The translations under genes and the position numbers were made by a program. From DASXUX01 sp036504595 (GTDB lineage: Bacteria > Planctomycetota > SZUA-567 > H5-PLA8), in NCBI GenBank assembly GCA_036504595.1, contig DASXUX010000081.1:124001-188000 (forward strand): DNA of 64,000 nt, given 5' to 3'. The notes under the pieces are model-generated. The model searched no databases. It was not told the DNA's origin and was given only the letters and a program-made list of their open reading frames with translations. Every line of letters begins with the position of its first letter. Positions within the stretch are counted from its first letter, which is position 1. Positions 43,015 through 50,785 of the stretch are shown one piece after another.

Positions 43015-43899
43015 ATGGCGCGACCTGACATCAATGCACTACAGAAGAAAGCCGCCGAGATTCGCCGGGACATTCTCATCGCGACGACCACGGCTGGGTC
43101 CGGACATCCGGGGGGCTCGATGAGCACCTGCGACTACGCGGTGGCGCTCTATTTCTATAAGCTGAAGCACGATCCGACAAACCCCAAGTGGGACAAGCGC
43201 GATTACGTGTTCTTCTCGCACGGGCATGTGAACCCGCTGATCTACACGCTGCTGGTGCATTCGGGGTATGCGCAGCGCGCGGAATTCCTTGCGACGTACC
43301 GCAAGTTCCGCTCGAAGTTCCAAGGCCATCCGTCGGCGCACCACTGTCCGGGCGTGGAGATCTGCTCGGGGTCGCTGGGCCAGGGGATGGGCGTGGCGTG
43401 CGGCTTGGGGATGAGCTTGAAACGGCAGAAGAAGCCGAACCGGATTTTTGTGCTGATGGGCGATGGTGAGCAGGACGAAGGCAGCGTGTGGGAAGCGGCG
43501 CTGTGCGCAGCGCACTACAAGCTCGACAACATCTGCGCGATGATTGACCAGAACGGACTGCAGATCGACGGCAAGACGGCCGATGTGATGAACGTTGAGT
43601 CGCTCGCCGACAAGTACCGCGCATTCAACTGGAACGTTCTCGAGATCGACGGGCACGACATGCAGTCCTGCGTGAATGCGCTCGATACGGCCGAGATGGT
43701 GCGCGGCAAGCCGACAATGGTGGTCGCCAAGACCGTGATGGGCAAGGGCGTAAAGTTCATGGAGAATGACGAGCAGTGGCACGGCAACCCGATCCCGAAG
43801 GATAAGCTGGCCGGCGCGCTGGAGGAACTGGGCTTCGACAAGAGCTTCGCGAACGTGGAGGTGTATAAGGGGCACGCGGCGGATAAACTGACGGTGTGA
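43015..43899 (+). CDS. Transketolase, N-terminal (thiamine diphosphate-binding) half
   Basis: 294 residues, the usual size for the N-terminal subunit of split transketolases. Motifs: HPGGSMSTCDYAVALYF, DYVFFSHGHVNPLIYTLL, FQGHPSAHHCPGVEICSGSLGQGMGVACG, and the thiamine diphosphate/magnesium motif GDGEQDEGSVWEAALCAAHYKLDN. Together with the C-terminal half at 44794 it would transfer two-carbon ketol units in pentose phosphate metabolism. AAAAGGA lies upstream of the ATG. The two halves are separated by a toxin-antitoxin pair and a small membrane protein gene. Confidence 0.96.
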   Translation: MARPDINALQKKAAEIRRDILIATTTAGSGHPGGSMSTCDYAVALYFYKLKHDPTNPKWDKRDYVFFSHGHVNPLIYTLLVHSGYAQRAEFLATYRKFRSKFQGHPSAHHCPGVEICSGSLGQGMGVACGLGMSLKRQKKPNRIFVLMGDGEQDEGSVWEAALCAAHYKLDNICAMIDQNGLQIDGKTADVMNVESLADKYRAFNWNVLEIDGHDMQSCVNALDTAEMVRGKPTMVVAKTVMGKGVKFMENDEQWHGNPIPKDKLAGALEELGFDKSFANVEVYKGHAADKLTV

Positions 43900-43932
43900 G
43901 GCGCGCGGAAAACTGAATCTGAGGTGAGCACA

Positions 43933-44391
43933 ATGGCCGTCACGGAGACCTGCAAAGTGGATGCTGTGCGTATCGCGGGGAAGGTCAGGCGCGGCAAGTT
44001 GATCGTGCCGACGAAAATTGAGCTCCCAGATGGTGAAGTTGAAGTCACGGTCATCCCGGAGGCTAAACCGCGGCGGAGGCAACACACACCTTCAGTCAAG
44101 GAATTGCAGAAACATCCGGCCTTTGGAATGTGGAAAAACAGAAAAGACATTGAACCAGGACCCATTTACACGGCTCGTGTCCGCGGCTACTCAGAACAAG
44201 AAATCGAGGAGTTGATCCGTGAAGAAGAGGCTCGTGGATACAAACGTGTGGGTCGAAGCCGCTCGCGGAACGCTCGACGCCTGGAGATACCTGCAGAACG
44301 CCAAAGCGGAGGGACTGGTCGCTTACAGCATCGTCAACCGCATCGAAACGCTGCGCGGGGCAAGGGACAAGCGCGAGCAAAGATCGCTTGA
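43933..44391 (+). CDS. Putative antitoxin, with extension overlapping its toxin gene
   Basis: 152 residues from the ATG at 43933 (GAGGTGAG six bases upstream). The first 100 residues look like a small antitoxin: a beta-rich N-terminus (AVRIAGKVRRGKLIVPTKIELPDGEVEVTVIPEA) and a helical end (GYSEQEIEELIREEEARGYKR). The frame then continues without a stop for about 50 residues of Arg-rich sequence antiparallel to nothing known, read from the toxin gene in another frame. Antitoxins of this sort normally end near the toxin start, so the natural stop was probably lost. It lies between the two transketolase halves. Confidence 0.65.
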   Translation: MAVTETCKVDAVRIAGKVRRGKLIVPTKIELPDGEVEVTVIPEAKPRRRQHTPSVKELQKHPAFGMWKNRKDIEPGPIYTARVRGYSEQEIEELIREEEARGYKRVGRSRSRNARRLEIPAERQSGGTGRLQHRQPHRNAARGKGQARAKIA

Positions 44392-44605
44392 GCGTCTTTT
44401 TGAGCCGTACGAAGTGGTTTCGCTGATCGAGGAGGATGGCTGGCAAGCCGAACGCATTGTAAAATCCTATTCGCGCATGAACGGCATCATTGCCATTGAT
44501 GCGCTGGTGGCGGCCACAGCCCTGCGAAAAGGGATGATCCTCACAACGCTCAACGACCGGCATTTTCGCGGGATACATAACCTTCAGATTGAGAGACCGT
44601 ACTGA
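44219..44605 (+). CDS. VapC-type PIN-domain toxin
   Basis: 128 residues starting at GTG 44219. PIN pattern: LVDTNVWVEAARG with the first Asp, AYSIVNRIETLRG with the Glu, and IIAIDALVAATALRKGMILTTLNDRHFR with the later Asp residues. VapC toxins are site-specific RNases held in check by a co-transcribed antitoxin, here the upstream gene, which overlaps it by 173 bases. Confidence 0.88.
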   Translation: MKKRLVDTNVWVEAARGTLDAWRYLQNAKAEGLVAYSIVNRIETLRGARDKREQRSLERLFEPYEVVSLIEEDGWQAERIVKSYSRMNGIIAIDALVAATALRKGMILTTLNDRHFRGIHNLQIERPY

Positions 44606-44619
44606 AATGTGAGGCAAGG

Positions 44620-44769
44620 ATGTACTCACCCGGGATCGCGTGGCTGGTCGTCATTTTGTCCCTCGGGATTTACTACTTTACGATCGTACGGAAGCGCAAA
44701 GGAGTGTTCGACCGGCCCTTTAAGAAAGCGATGGACGAGGCCCGACGAGAACAGCAGAAACGAGATTAA
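44620..44769 (+). CDS. Very small membrane protein
   Basis: 49 residues, ATG with GAGGCAAGG upstream. One membrane helix (PGIAWLVVILSLGIYYFTIV) followed by a basic, charged tail (RKRKGVFDRPFKKAMDEARREQQKRD). It lies between the VapC toxin and the C-terminal transketolase half, 24 bases before the latter. Function unknown; it looks like a genuine small protein because of the ribosome-binding site and the clean helix. Confidence 0.6.
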   Translation: MYSPGIAWLVVILSLGIYYFTIVRKRKGVFDRPFKKAMDEARREQQKRD

Positions 44770-44793
44770 CCTACTCACCAGGAATCGAACGAC

Positions 44794-45744
44794 ATGCCAG
44801 AGATGATCCCCACCCGTTTTGGTTACAGCGACGCGTTGCTGGAGCTTGGCGCGACGCATCCGCGCGTCGTGGTGCTTGATGCGGATCTCGCGCGCTCCAC
44901 CACGACCGACAAGTTCAAGAAGAAGTATCCGGACCGCTTCTTCGAAATGGGGATCAGTGAGCAGAACATGATGACCGCCGCGGCGGGGATGGCGCTGGCC
45001 GGCGACATTCCCTATGCGACGGACTACGGCGTGTTCCTGCTTGGCCGCGCCATGGACCAGTTGCGCATCTCCGTTTGCTACACGCATCTGAACGTGAAAC
45101 TCGGCGGCGCGCACGGCGGCGTGTCGGTTGGAGCGGACGGGGCGACGCATCAGGCGCTGGAAGAAGTGGCTTGGACGCGCTGCCTGCCGGGCATGACGGT
45201 CATCGTGCCGGCCGACTACCATGATACGGTCAAAGCCACCAAGGCCGTCGCCGATGTCTACGGGCCGTGTTACGTGCGCTTCGGGCGGGCGCCAATGCCG
45301 GTGATTACGAAGAAGGACGATCCGTTCGTCATCGGGCGAGCGAACCTGTATCGCGAAGGCAAGGACGTCACGATCTTCTCCATGGGCGCGATGCTCTGGC
45401 AGGCGCTGATCGCCGCTGAAGAGCTTTCGGCCAAAGGAATTCAAGCGCGCGTGCTGAACATGCACACGATCAAGCCGCTGGACGAAGAGGCTGTTCTGGC
45501 CGCGGCGCGGGAGACCGGCGCGATTGTTACTGCCGAAGAGCATCAGTACCTGGGCGGATTGGGCAGCGCGGTGGCGGAGGTGCTTGTTGAGAATCATCCC
45601 TGCCCGATGAAGCGCGTCGGCGTGAAGGATCGTTTTGGCGAGTCGGGCACGCCCGATGAACTGTTCCGCGAGTACGGATTGCTGGCTGAGGACATTATTA
45701 AGGCGGCCAACGACGTACTCGAACGGAAGCACCATAAGAAATAG
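44794..45744 (+). CDS. Transketolase, C-terminal half
   Basis: 316 residues. Pyrimidine-binding domain: TRFGYSDALLELGATHPRVVVLDADLARSTTTDKF, FEMGISEQNMMTAAAGMALAGDIPYATDYGVFLLGRAMDQLR; C-terminal domain: VTIFSMGAMLWQALIAAEELSAKGIQARVLNMHTIKPLDEEAV and AEEHQYLGGLGSAVAEVLVE. It forms the active enzyme with the N-terminal half at 43015. Its 3' end is followed directly by a heptamer repeat. Confidence 0.96.
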   Translation: MPEMIPTRFGYSDALLELGATHPRVVVLDADLARSTTTDKFKKKYPDRFFEMGISEQNMMTAAAGMALAGDIPYATDYGVFLLGRAMDQLRISVCYTHLNVKLGGAHGGVSVGADGATHQALEEVAWTRCLPGMTVIVPADYHDTVKATKAVADVYGPCYVRFGRAPMPVITKKDDPFVIGRANLYREGKDVTIFSMGAMLWQALIAAEELSAKGIQARVLNMHTIKPLDEEAVLAAARETGAIVTAEEHQYLGGLGSAVAEVLVENHPCPMKRVGVKDRFGESGTPDELFREYGLLAEDIIKAANDVLERKHHKK

Positions 45745-45793
45745 TGAGCAGTGAGTGGTGACTGGTGCGAGTCGATGGCGCCAGTCACCACTT
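45745..45793. repeat. Inverted heptamer array (AGTGAGT / GGTGACT)
   Basis: AGTGAGC, AGTGAGT, GGTGACT, GGTGCGA follow the TAG of the transketolase gene; an inverted arm CCAGTCACCACTT ends at 45793. It may act as a hairpin at the end of the sugar operon. Confidence 0.75.
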
Positions 45794-45903
45794 GATTTTC
45801 CGCGCGCGCGTGCGACCCTTTGACTGCTTATAGAGCGCGGCGCATATCGTGACCGGAAGCGCCGCGTTGCAGTGAACATACTCTCAACGTTGAGGAAACG
45901 GCC

Positions 45904-46347
45904 GTGCCGCGTGGACTTGTCATTTTCCTTATTGTCGTGGCGCTTATCGCAGCCCTTGGTTTTTGGGGTCTGCCGGCGATCAAATCGAAGCTCTTCGGCG
46001 AGTCCATGCAGGTGCGCATCAACACGATGTCGGCGGTCGATGCGTACGATGTGGATTTTAAGGGAACGCCGGTGAGCCGCACGGTCGCCGAGATTGAGGT
46101 TTTCTTCCCGATGGGCGGGGCTCCGGAAACACACAAGGAGCTCTATTTTACGGATGCGGACGGCAAGAAGTTGGACGTTGCGTGGGCGTCGCCGGATCGC
46201 GAGGATATTCCGGACAGGAGCCTGACGCGCTGGTACTTCAAGGAAGTGTATTTCCCCATCGGTTTCCGGCAGGGACGGCTTCATAACAAGTACCGCGACC
46301 TCGGCCCGATCTGGCTGAGCAACGTAACGCAAGCCGCACAGAACTAG
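45904..46347 (+). CDS. Hypothetical protein with single N-terminal membrane helix
   Basis: 147 residues starting at GTG 45904. The helix GLVIFLIVVALIAALGFWGLPAI anchors or exports a small domain of about 110 residues with beta-rich character (MQVRINTMSAVDAYDVDFKG, AEIEVFFPMGGAPETHKELYFTDADGKKLDVAW, RWYFKEVYFPIGFRQGRL). No recognised family. Not obviously in an operon with its neighbours. Confidence 0.65.
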   Translation: MPRGLVIFLIVVALIAALGFWGLPAIKSKLFGESMQVRINTMSAVDAYDVDFKGTPVSRTVAEIEVFFPMGGAPETHKELYFTDADGKKLDVAWASPDREDIPDRSLTRWYFKEVYFPIGFRQGRLHNKYRDLGPIWLSNVTQAAQN

Positions 46348-46440
46348 CGCAAGTTTGGTTCTTGCATCGACACAGATTAGAAGCATCCCGCTTTTTGCGG
46401 GTGACAACGCTGAGCCTTCGCGTGACACTGGGCGCACGCC

Positions 46441-47616
46441 ATGGTGATTGTCTACTGCGAGGAATGTGGAATGCGCGTGTCCGAAGCGGACATGAGCGCG
46501 GGAAACGCCGTCAAGGCCACGGGCAGTGATGCGTGGCTGTGCGGCGAATGCGCGCCACGCGCCGCTCCGAAGCCGCCATTGCCCGTGCGCGCCAGTCTAA
46601 GCACCGCCGCCGTGCCGGCGGGACCTCGGCGCAGCGCCACTGCGACGGCGGTTCCTGCTCGCGAGACCTCTCGGGAGAAGGCGCCGGCCAAGAGACAGTC
46701 CACGCTGGTGATGGGTCTGATTGCTGGCGGCGTATGTCTAATGATTGCCGGAGCGATCCTGCTGGCCAACAACAAGCGAAACGCAACACTGGATCAGGCC
46801 AGTCGCGGCGAGGAAAAGCCGCTTGTCATTACGCCGCGTGGCAATTCTGTGCCGGGAGACTCCCCAAAACCGGCGGCCGGCGAGAGTTCGCGGACTGCGG
46901 GGCGGGCGACATCGCCTGCCCAGGAACGTGAGGCGCCGGTTCGGCCTGCTGCCAACAACGCGGCCCCCGCGATGGAGACCCTTTCGCTGGCTGAACGAGA
47001 GAAGCGCGCAGAGCAGGAAATGCAGGAGATGCGAAACGGCCGCGCCACTCGGATCTTGGACGAGGCCAAGGCATGGGCGGCCCGGAATCCCAAGAACCAG
47101 TGGCAATATCGGATGAAGCTGCAGGAACTGATCGGGGCAAATCGTTCGACGCCGGCGGCCGCGGAAGCTGAGCGCTTGCTGGCGGCGCTGAAAGCGCCGG
47201 CGGCGGTGCGAGGCCGTTTCGTGCGGGTGGAGAATCTTGGGAAAAAGCGAATTCTGTCGCTGGCTGAAGTGCAGGTCTACAACCAAGGGAAGAACATCGC
47301 GCCGCAGGGCAAAGCGTCCCAGTCCAGCACGGCTAACGGCGGCGACGCTCACCGCGCGATCGATGGCAACACTAACGGCACGTTCGGCGCAAACTCCGTA
47401 ACACACACCGCCGAGCAGGACGGCCCATGGTGGGAAGTGGACCTTGGGAGCGACAAGGAAATAGAGGGCTTGGTGATCTGGAACCGGACGGAGTGCATGG
47501 ACCGGCTGCGCGAGTTCCGAGTTGTTATCCTCGATGCCACGCGCAAAAGCATCTGGGAGACCACGTGTCCGGACATGCCGAACCCATACGTGGCGTTCAC
47601 GCCGGGCGGCGAATGA
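46441..47616 (+). CDS. Membrane protein with zinc ribbon and F5/8 type C (discoidin-like) domain
   Basis: 391 residues. An N-terminal zinc ribbon (CEECGMRVSEAD...WLCGECAP, cysteines near 6, 9, 34 and 37) is followed by a Pro/Ala-rich linker, one membrane helix (LVMGLIAGGVCLMIAGAILLA, about 90-110), a disordered region and a charged helix. The C-terminal 160 residues form a discoidin/F5/8 type C module (RFVRVENLGKKRILSLAEVQVYNQGKNIA, KASQSSTANGGDAHRAIDGNTNGTFGANSVTHTAEQDGPWWEVDLGSDKEIEGLVIWNRT), which typically binds carbohydrate. The layout suggests a cytoplasmic metal site and an outside sugar-binding domain. Confidence 0.88.
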   Translation: MVIVYCEECGMRVSEADMSAGNAVKATGSDAWLCGECAPRAAPKPPLPVRASLSTAAVPAGPRRSATATAVPARETSREKAPAKRQSTLVMGLIAGGVCLMIAGAILLANNKRNATLDQASRGEEKPLVITPRGNSVPGDSPKPAAGESSRTAGRATSPAQEREAPVRPAANNAAPAMETLSLAEREKRAEQEMQEMRNGRATRILDEAKAWAARNPKNQWQYRMKLQELIGANRSTPAAAEAERLLAALKAPAAVRGRFVRVENLGKKRILSLAEVQVYNQGKNIAPQGKASQSSTANGGDAHRAIDGNTNGTFGANSVTHTAEQDGPWWEVDLGSDKEIEGLVIWNRTECMDRLREFRVVILDATRKSIWETTCPDMPNPYVAFTPGGE

Positions 47617-47713
47617 TTCGCACAAGCCGGACGCAGCTTAGGATATTCGAGTTTGATGAGACGACGCGGCGCCCGCGGAACGCGGACGCCGAGATTCCAT
47701 TGGCCGAAGTATC

Positions 47714-48001
47714 TCAGGCCTGTGGCGGAGTTGCCGGCGTAGCCGCTTGCGCGCGCTTCATGGCCAGAGCCAAGCGGGACTTCTTGCGATCTGCGCGCTT
47801 CTTGGGAATGGCGTTCTTGCGCGCAGCGCGATCCAGAGCTTTGAAGGCGCTGGAGAGCGTCGCAGGCTCCGCTTTGCCACCGGCGATAACGGCGGTGATC
47901 TGTTTCATTTCCTTGCGCAGCTTGATCATATTGCCGCGGTTGCGATGCTGGCGCTTGGCGTTCTGGCGTTCTCGTTTGTCTGCACTTAGCGAATGGCCCA
48001 T
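47714..48001 (-). CDS. rpsT: 30S ribosomal protein S20
   Basis: 95 residues, the usual size. The family pattern is present: KRERQNAKRQHRNRGNMIKLRKEMKQI, the central ALDRAARKNAIPKKRADRKKSRLALAMKRA. S20 binds 16S rRNA early in assembly of the 30S subunit. AAGGAG is found upstream of the ATG. The C-terminal AQAATPATPPQA is an ordinary low-complexity end. It is transcribed away from the probable structured RNA at 48.2-48.66 kb. Confidence 0.93.
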   Translation of the reverse strand: MGHSLSADKRERQNAKRQHRNRGNMIKLRKEMKQITAVIAGGKAEPATLSSAFKALDRAARKNAIPKKRADRKKSRLALAMKRAQAATPATPPQA

Positions 48002-48194
48002 CGTCTCTCTCTATTGCTCCTTCGACATACTCATTTTCACGCGCACGACCTGTGCGCGACAGGCCAAATAGAGTAACCGGCCGCAAGCAGAATTCAAAAG
48101 CCAAAATGCGATTTGGTGAGTGTTACCTTTTGAGCGGGTGCGCGATATATTTTTACGGCGGGCCAAAAATTCTTCAAAACAGAGAACTGCGGGC

Positions 48195-48222
48195 TTGCGC
48201 AGCGAAAAGCGTGTGGTTAAAT
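48195..48222 (+). promoter_or_regulatory. Possible sigma70-type promoter
   Basis: TTGCGC at 48195-48200, a 16-base spacer, TTAAAT at 48217-48222. It would start transcription near 48229, upstream of the short frame and stem-loops. Confidence 0.4.
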
Positions 48223-48390
48223 CTCTTTACATGGGCTGACGCAGGACGCTGGTCAGCAGGTCCAGTTCGCACCTGGCAGTGCCGCATGCCGAGCGGATAC
48301 AGCGCTCTGAAAAACGGGCGCCCCCGGCTGCCGACCTTCTCCGAGGCGGCAAGGCTTGCACAGGGGGGCAAGACGAAAGGAGGTGGTCCA

Positions 48391-48438
48391 GTGACAAGCA
48401 GTAAAACCTACGGTGACCGGAGGTGGCTGTCCGCGTAA
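48391..48438 (+). CDS. Fifteen-residue open frame with very strong ribosome-binding site
   Basis: GTG at 48391 is preceded at seven bases by AAAGGAGGTGG (48376-48386), the best Shine-Dalgarno match in the window. The peptide is VTSSKTYGDRRWLSA followed by TAA. A second GGAGGTGG lies inside the frame (48419-48426). No gene follows in the same direction before the terminator, so it is not an ordinary leader peptide of a downstream gene. Could be a bioactive peptide or a coincidence inside a structured RNA. Confidence 0.4.
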   Translation: MTSSKTYGDRRWLSA

Positions 48439-48620
48439 CAAGGGACGGTGCTTTTGTGCCACACCGTTGTTTACGGACCATCCGTTGACAACACATGTTG
48501 GTTGACACTCTGCGCCGGTAGGCCTGATCTCGAAGATCCGTTGATCAGTGCTGAACGGCCGGTTCCGGGCACCCTCCCGGGGCTGACGGGCCTCTTGCGC
48601 GAGACAGCCGAAGGAATCAC

Positions 48621-48660
48621 CGAACCGGCCTTCGTAGCGATACGAGGGCCGGTTTTTTCG
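48621..48660 (+). terminator. Strong intrinsic terminator
   Basis: AACCGGCCTTCGTA (48623-48636) pairs with TACGAGGGCCGGTT (48641-48654) with one wobble, around a GCGA tetraloop, followed directly by a T run (48653-48658). Confidence 0.88.
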
Positions 48661-48709
48661 TAACGCAATTCTCCGGGGATTGTGTGGCTCGGAACTGAGT
48701 GTCAAGCTG

Positions 48710-50335
48710 CTACCAGCTCAACGTCATCCCTGCGCTGATAATGTGCCGGCGGTAATTTTGCACGACCAACTCCGATTCCTGCCGCTCATACCGCCAGCCC
48801 GCATTCACCGACAGATGCTTCTGCACCGGGTACTCAAGGCGTGCTTCCGCGTGCAATCGGCGGATCGTCGGCCGCACGATGTCGTGATGATAGTCCTCAA
48901 ACCGGTATCCGCCCTCGGTCTGGATCCAAAGGTCTTCGTACACTTTCGCGCGGTACGTCCCGCGAATATGCCACATGATCCGGTCGTACGTATCGCCGTC
49001 GCTCATGCGAGGGTCATAGCTGCCGCGCAGGCGAAATTCATGGCTCCAAAACGGCAGCAGCCGCGTGTAGTCGGCGAACGCCGTGGTCTCCAAACCGCTC
49101 ACCGCCTGGTAGCGTCCGGAGTATTGCGACTCCGACGAACCCAGGCCGAAGCAGAGCCGTTGAGCCGCATCGTGCCAGGTCGCGGTCAGAAGTTGCCGAT
49201 GCGTGTGTCTGTAGGGGTCGTAACCCAGTTGAGATGCTTCAAATTGTTCTTTGATCCCGATTTCAAAGGGCCCCACTTTCGGCAACTGGAAAGTGATGCG
49301 CCCCGATTCCTGCTGGAAGTCGGCCTTGTGAAAGTCGGGGTACTGCAGCCCGAAGATTTCGCCCCCAAGCCACAGGCTGAACTCCTCGCGGCGATACACG
49401 CGCCCTTCAGCCGCGCCGAAGACCTGCGAAAAATAGCCCTGCCCGCCGACCACAAGAATGCGGTTATCCGGCACGGTGATGGATGTGTCGTATCCGCCGG
49501 CCACGTCCAAAGCGAAGCGGAATGGCCGTCCGCAAAGTTGATCCGCCGCCAGCCGCGCCGCTCTTGCGTACGCCGACGATCCCTGCGAAATTCCGCGGTA
49601 TTCCTGCTCCGCCTCCCAGCAGCGGCCCAGCCCTTCCAGGCATCCGCCGCAGTAAAAACGAGCCAGCCCTTCGTGTGCCGGATTTTCCCGCAGCAGCGCG
49701 AAGTGCTCCTGAGCTTCCTTGAAGCGCCCAAGGTTGTACAGGCTGCGAGCCAGCAGCCAACGCAGCGTGTGCGCGTCCGGCTTTTTCGCCAGAACCGGGC
49801 TCAGCCGGTCAATCACCTCTTGAAAGTGCCCTTGTTCAAATCGAATTTGCGCAGCGTATTCCAGCCCCGTCTCGCCCCATTCATCGTCACGTTGAGCCAG
49901 TTGATCGAAGATTGGCAGCCCTTCGTCGAGACGCTTCTGCTGATAAAGCACCGTCGCCAAGCCGCATCGCGCACTGGCCAAGTCCGCCTGTTTCTCGAGC
50001 GCCGCGCGGTACGCCGCCTCTGCTTCTTTGTACTTGCCCAGCTTGCTCAAACATTTTCCCAGCCGGGTGTAAACCGGGGCCGGTTCCGCAGACTTTGGCA
50101 GAAGCTCCTGAAATAGCGCTGCCGCTTCGTCGAATTTTCCGGCGCGGTAAAGCGCGACAGCCAGTTCGGAAGCGACCTGCAGGTTTTGCGGATTCTTCTG
50201 CCGAAGTTCGCGCAGCAAAGCCACCGCTTCATCGGCCCCGGCCGCCTTCGCGCGCGCCAGTTCGGAATCAACATCGGCAGCAATGGCGATCTGAAAAGAC
50301 AAGAAGATACTGAGCAGCACTGCTCGTTTCGTCAC
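48710..50335 (-). CDS. TPR protein with C-terminal outer-membrane beta-barrel
   Basis: 541 residues. Signal peptide MTKRAVLLSIFLSFQIAIA, then about seven TPR units (residues 20-255; for example PAPVYTRLGKCLSKLGKYKEAEAAYRAALEK). From about 270 on the sequence alternates amphipathic strands rich in Tyr, Phe and Gly (YSGRYQAVSGLETTAFADYTRLLPFWSHEFRLRGSYDPRMS) and ends with Trp, the C-terminal aromatic expected of outer-membrane barrels. Similar TPR-barrel proteins work in polysaccharide export. This supports a diderm cell envelope. Divergent from the small gene at 50423. Confidence 0.85.
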   Translation of the reverse strand: MTKRAVLLSIFLSFQIAIAADVDSELARAKAAGADEAVALLRELRQKNPQNLQVASELAVALYRAGKFDEAAALFQELLPKSAEPAPVYTRLGKCLSKLGKYKEAEAAYRAALEKQADLASARCGLATVLYQQKRLDEGLPIFDQLAQRDDEWGETGLEYAAQIRFEQGHFQEVIDRLSPVLAKKPDAHTLRWLLARSLYNLGRFKEAQEHFALLRENPAHEGLARFYCGGCLEGLGRCWEAEQEYRGISQGSSAYARAARLAADQLCGRPFRFALDVAGGYDTSITVPDNRILVVGGQGYFSQVFGAAEGRVYRREEFSLWLGGEIFGLQYPDFHKADFQQESGRITFQLPKVGPFEIGIKEQFEASQLGYDPYRHTHRQLLTATWHDAAQRLCFGLGSSESQYSGRYQAVSGLETTAFADYTRLLPFWSHEFRLRGSYDPRMSDGDTYDRIMWHIRGTYRAKVYEDLWIQTEGGYRFEDYHHDIVRPTIRRLHAEARLEYPVQKHLSVNAGWRYERQESELVVQNYRRHIISAGMTLSW

Positions 50336-50422
50336 GCGAGGCCCTCAATAATTCGGCTATTAACGTTGCTGCTCATACGATATAAGATGCTTTTCGCAAG
50401 CAAATGTGGAGAGGTGCACAAG

Positions 50423-50701
50423 ATGTACTTTCGCAGGCCGGGCTGGTTGTTTGCCAAACAGAGTATCTTAGCGCTGGCGCTGCTGGTCTATGCCGTGCGC
50501 GGCCAGGAACAGGCTTCAGCCAAGCCGCAGGTGGCCACTGAGAAGCCTCTCGCTGTCGCCATCGAAGACATCGACCGTCCCGAACGCCTTCAGCCTGCGA
50601 AGGAAACCGCCCCTGAACGCCCTAAACTCGCCCGCGACGCTGTTGCGATCCGTACTGATCGCCCTGAGCAAACGACGCGTCCCGAACGCCCCGAAGGGTG
50701 A
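50423..50701 (+). CDS. Small secreted protein
   Basis: 92 residues from the ATG at 50423 (GAGAGGTG upstream; the longer frame has no better start). Signal peptide with helix QSILALALLVYAVRGQE, then a short Pro/Arg/Glu-rich mature part with PERP repeats (DRPERLQPAKETAPERPKLA, TDRPEQTTRPERPEG). No domain. Likely periplasmic; function unknown. Confidence 0.55.
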   Translation: MYFRRPGWLFAKQSILALALLVYAVRGQEQASAKPQVATEKPLAVAIEDIDRPERLQPAKETAPERPKLARDAVAIRTDRPEQTTRPERPEG

Positions 50702-50785
50702 GGCGGCGGCGGATGCAGACGCTAGCCAGGGGATCGGCGATCTCCAGCAACCAATAACCAAAGTCTCGCGAAAACCGCCCGCGCT

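Larger units (their letters stand above)
48229..48660 (+). ncRNA. Probable structured RNA or leader transcript, about 430 nt
   Basis: Between a plausible promoter and a strong intrinsic terminator lie several local stems: CAGGT/ACCTG (48.26 kb), CTGATC/GATCAG (about 48526-48550), CCGGG/CCCGG, and GGCTG/CAGCC (about 48582-48609). No match to the landmark sequences of RNase P RNA, tmRNA or SRP RNA was found. It contains one 15-codon frame with an ideal ribosome-binding site. The end is firm; the start is not. Confidence 0.45.
48002..48709. other. Gap holding a probable RNA transcription unit
   Basis: No standard gene in 708 bases. 48,002-48,190 should hold the rpsT promoter; the rest contains a promoter, a very short frame, several stem-loops and a strong terminator, listed separately. 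Confidence 0.6.

Noticed and set aside
48052..48438. 128-codon frame ending in GDRRWLSA
   Set aside because: The upstream part has no ribosome-binding site and looks random; only the last 15 codons are preceded by a strong one.
48419..48445. Similarity of GTAACAAGGG and GGAGGTGG to the 3' end of 16S rRNA
   Set aside because: The match is very short and the surrounding sequence does not follow 16S rRNA; not a ribosomal RNA fragment.
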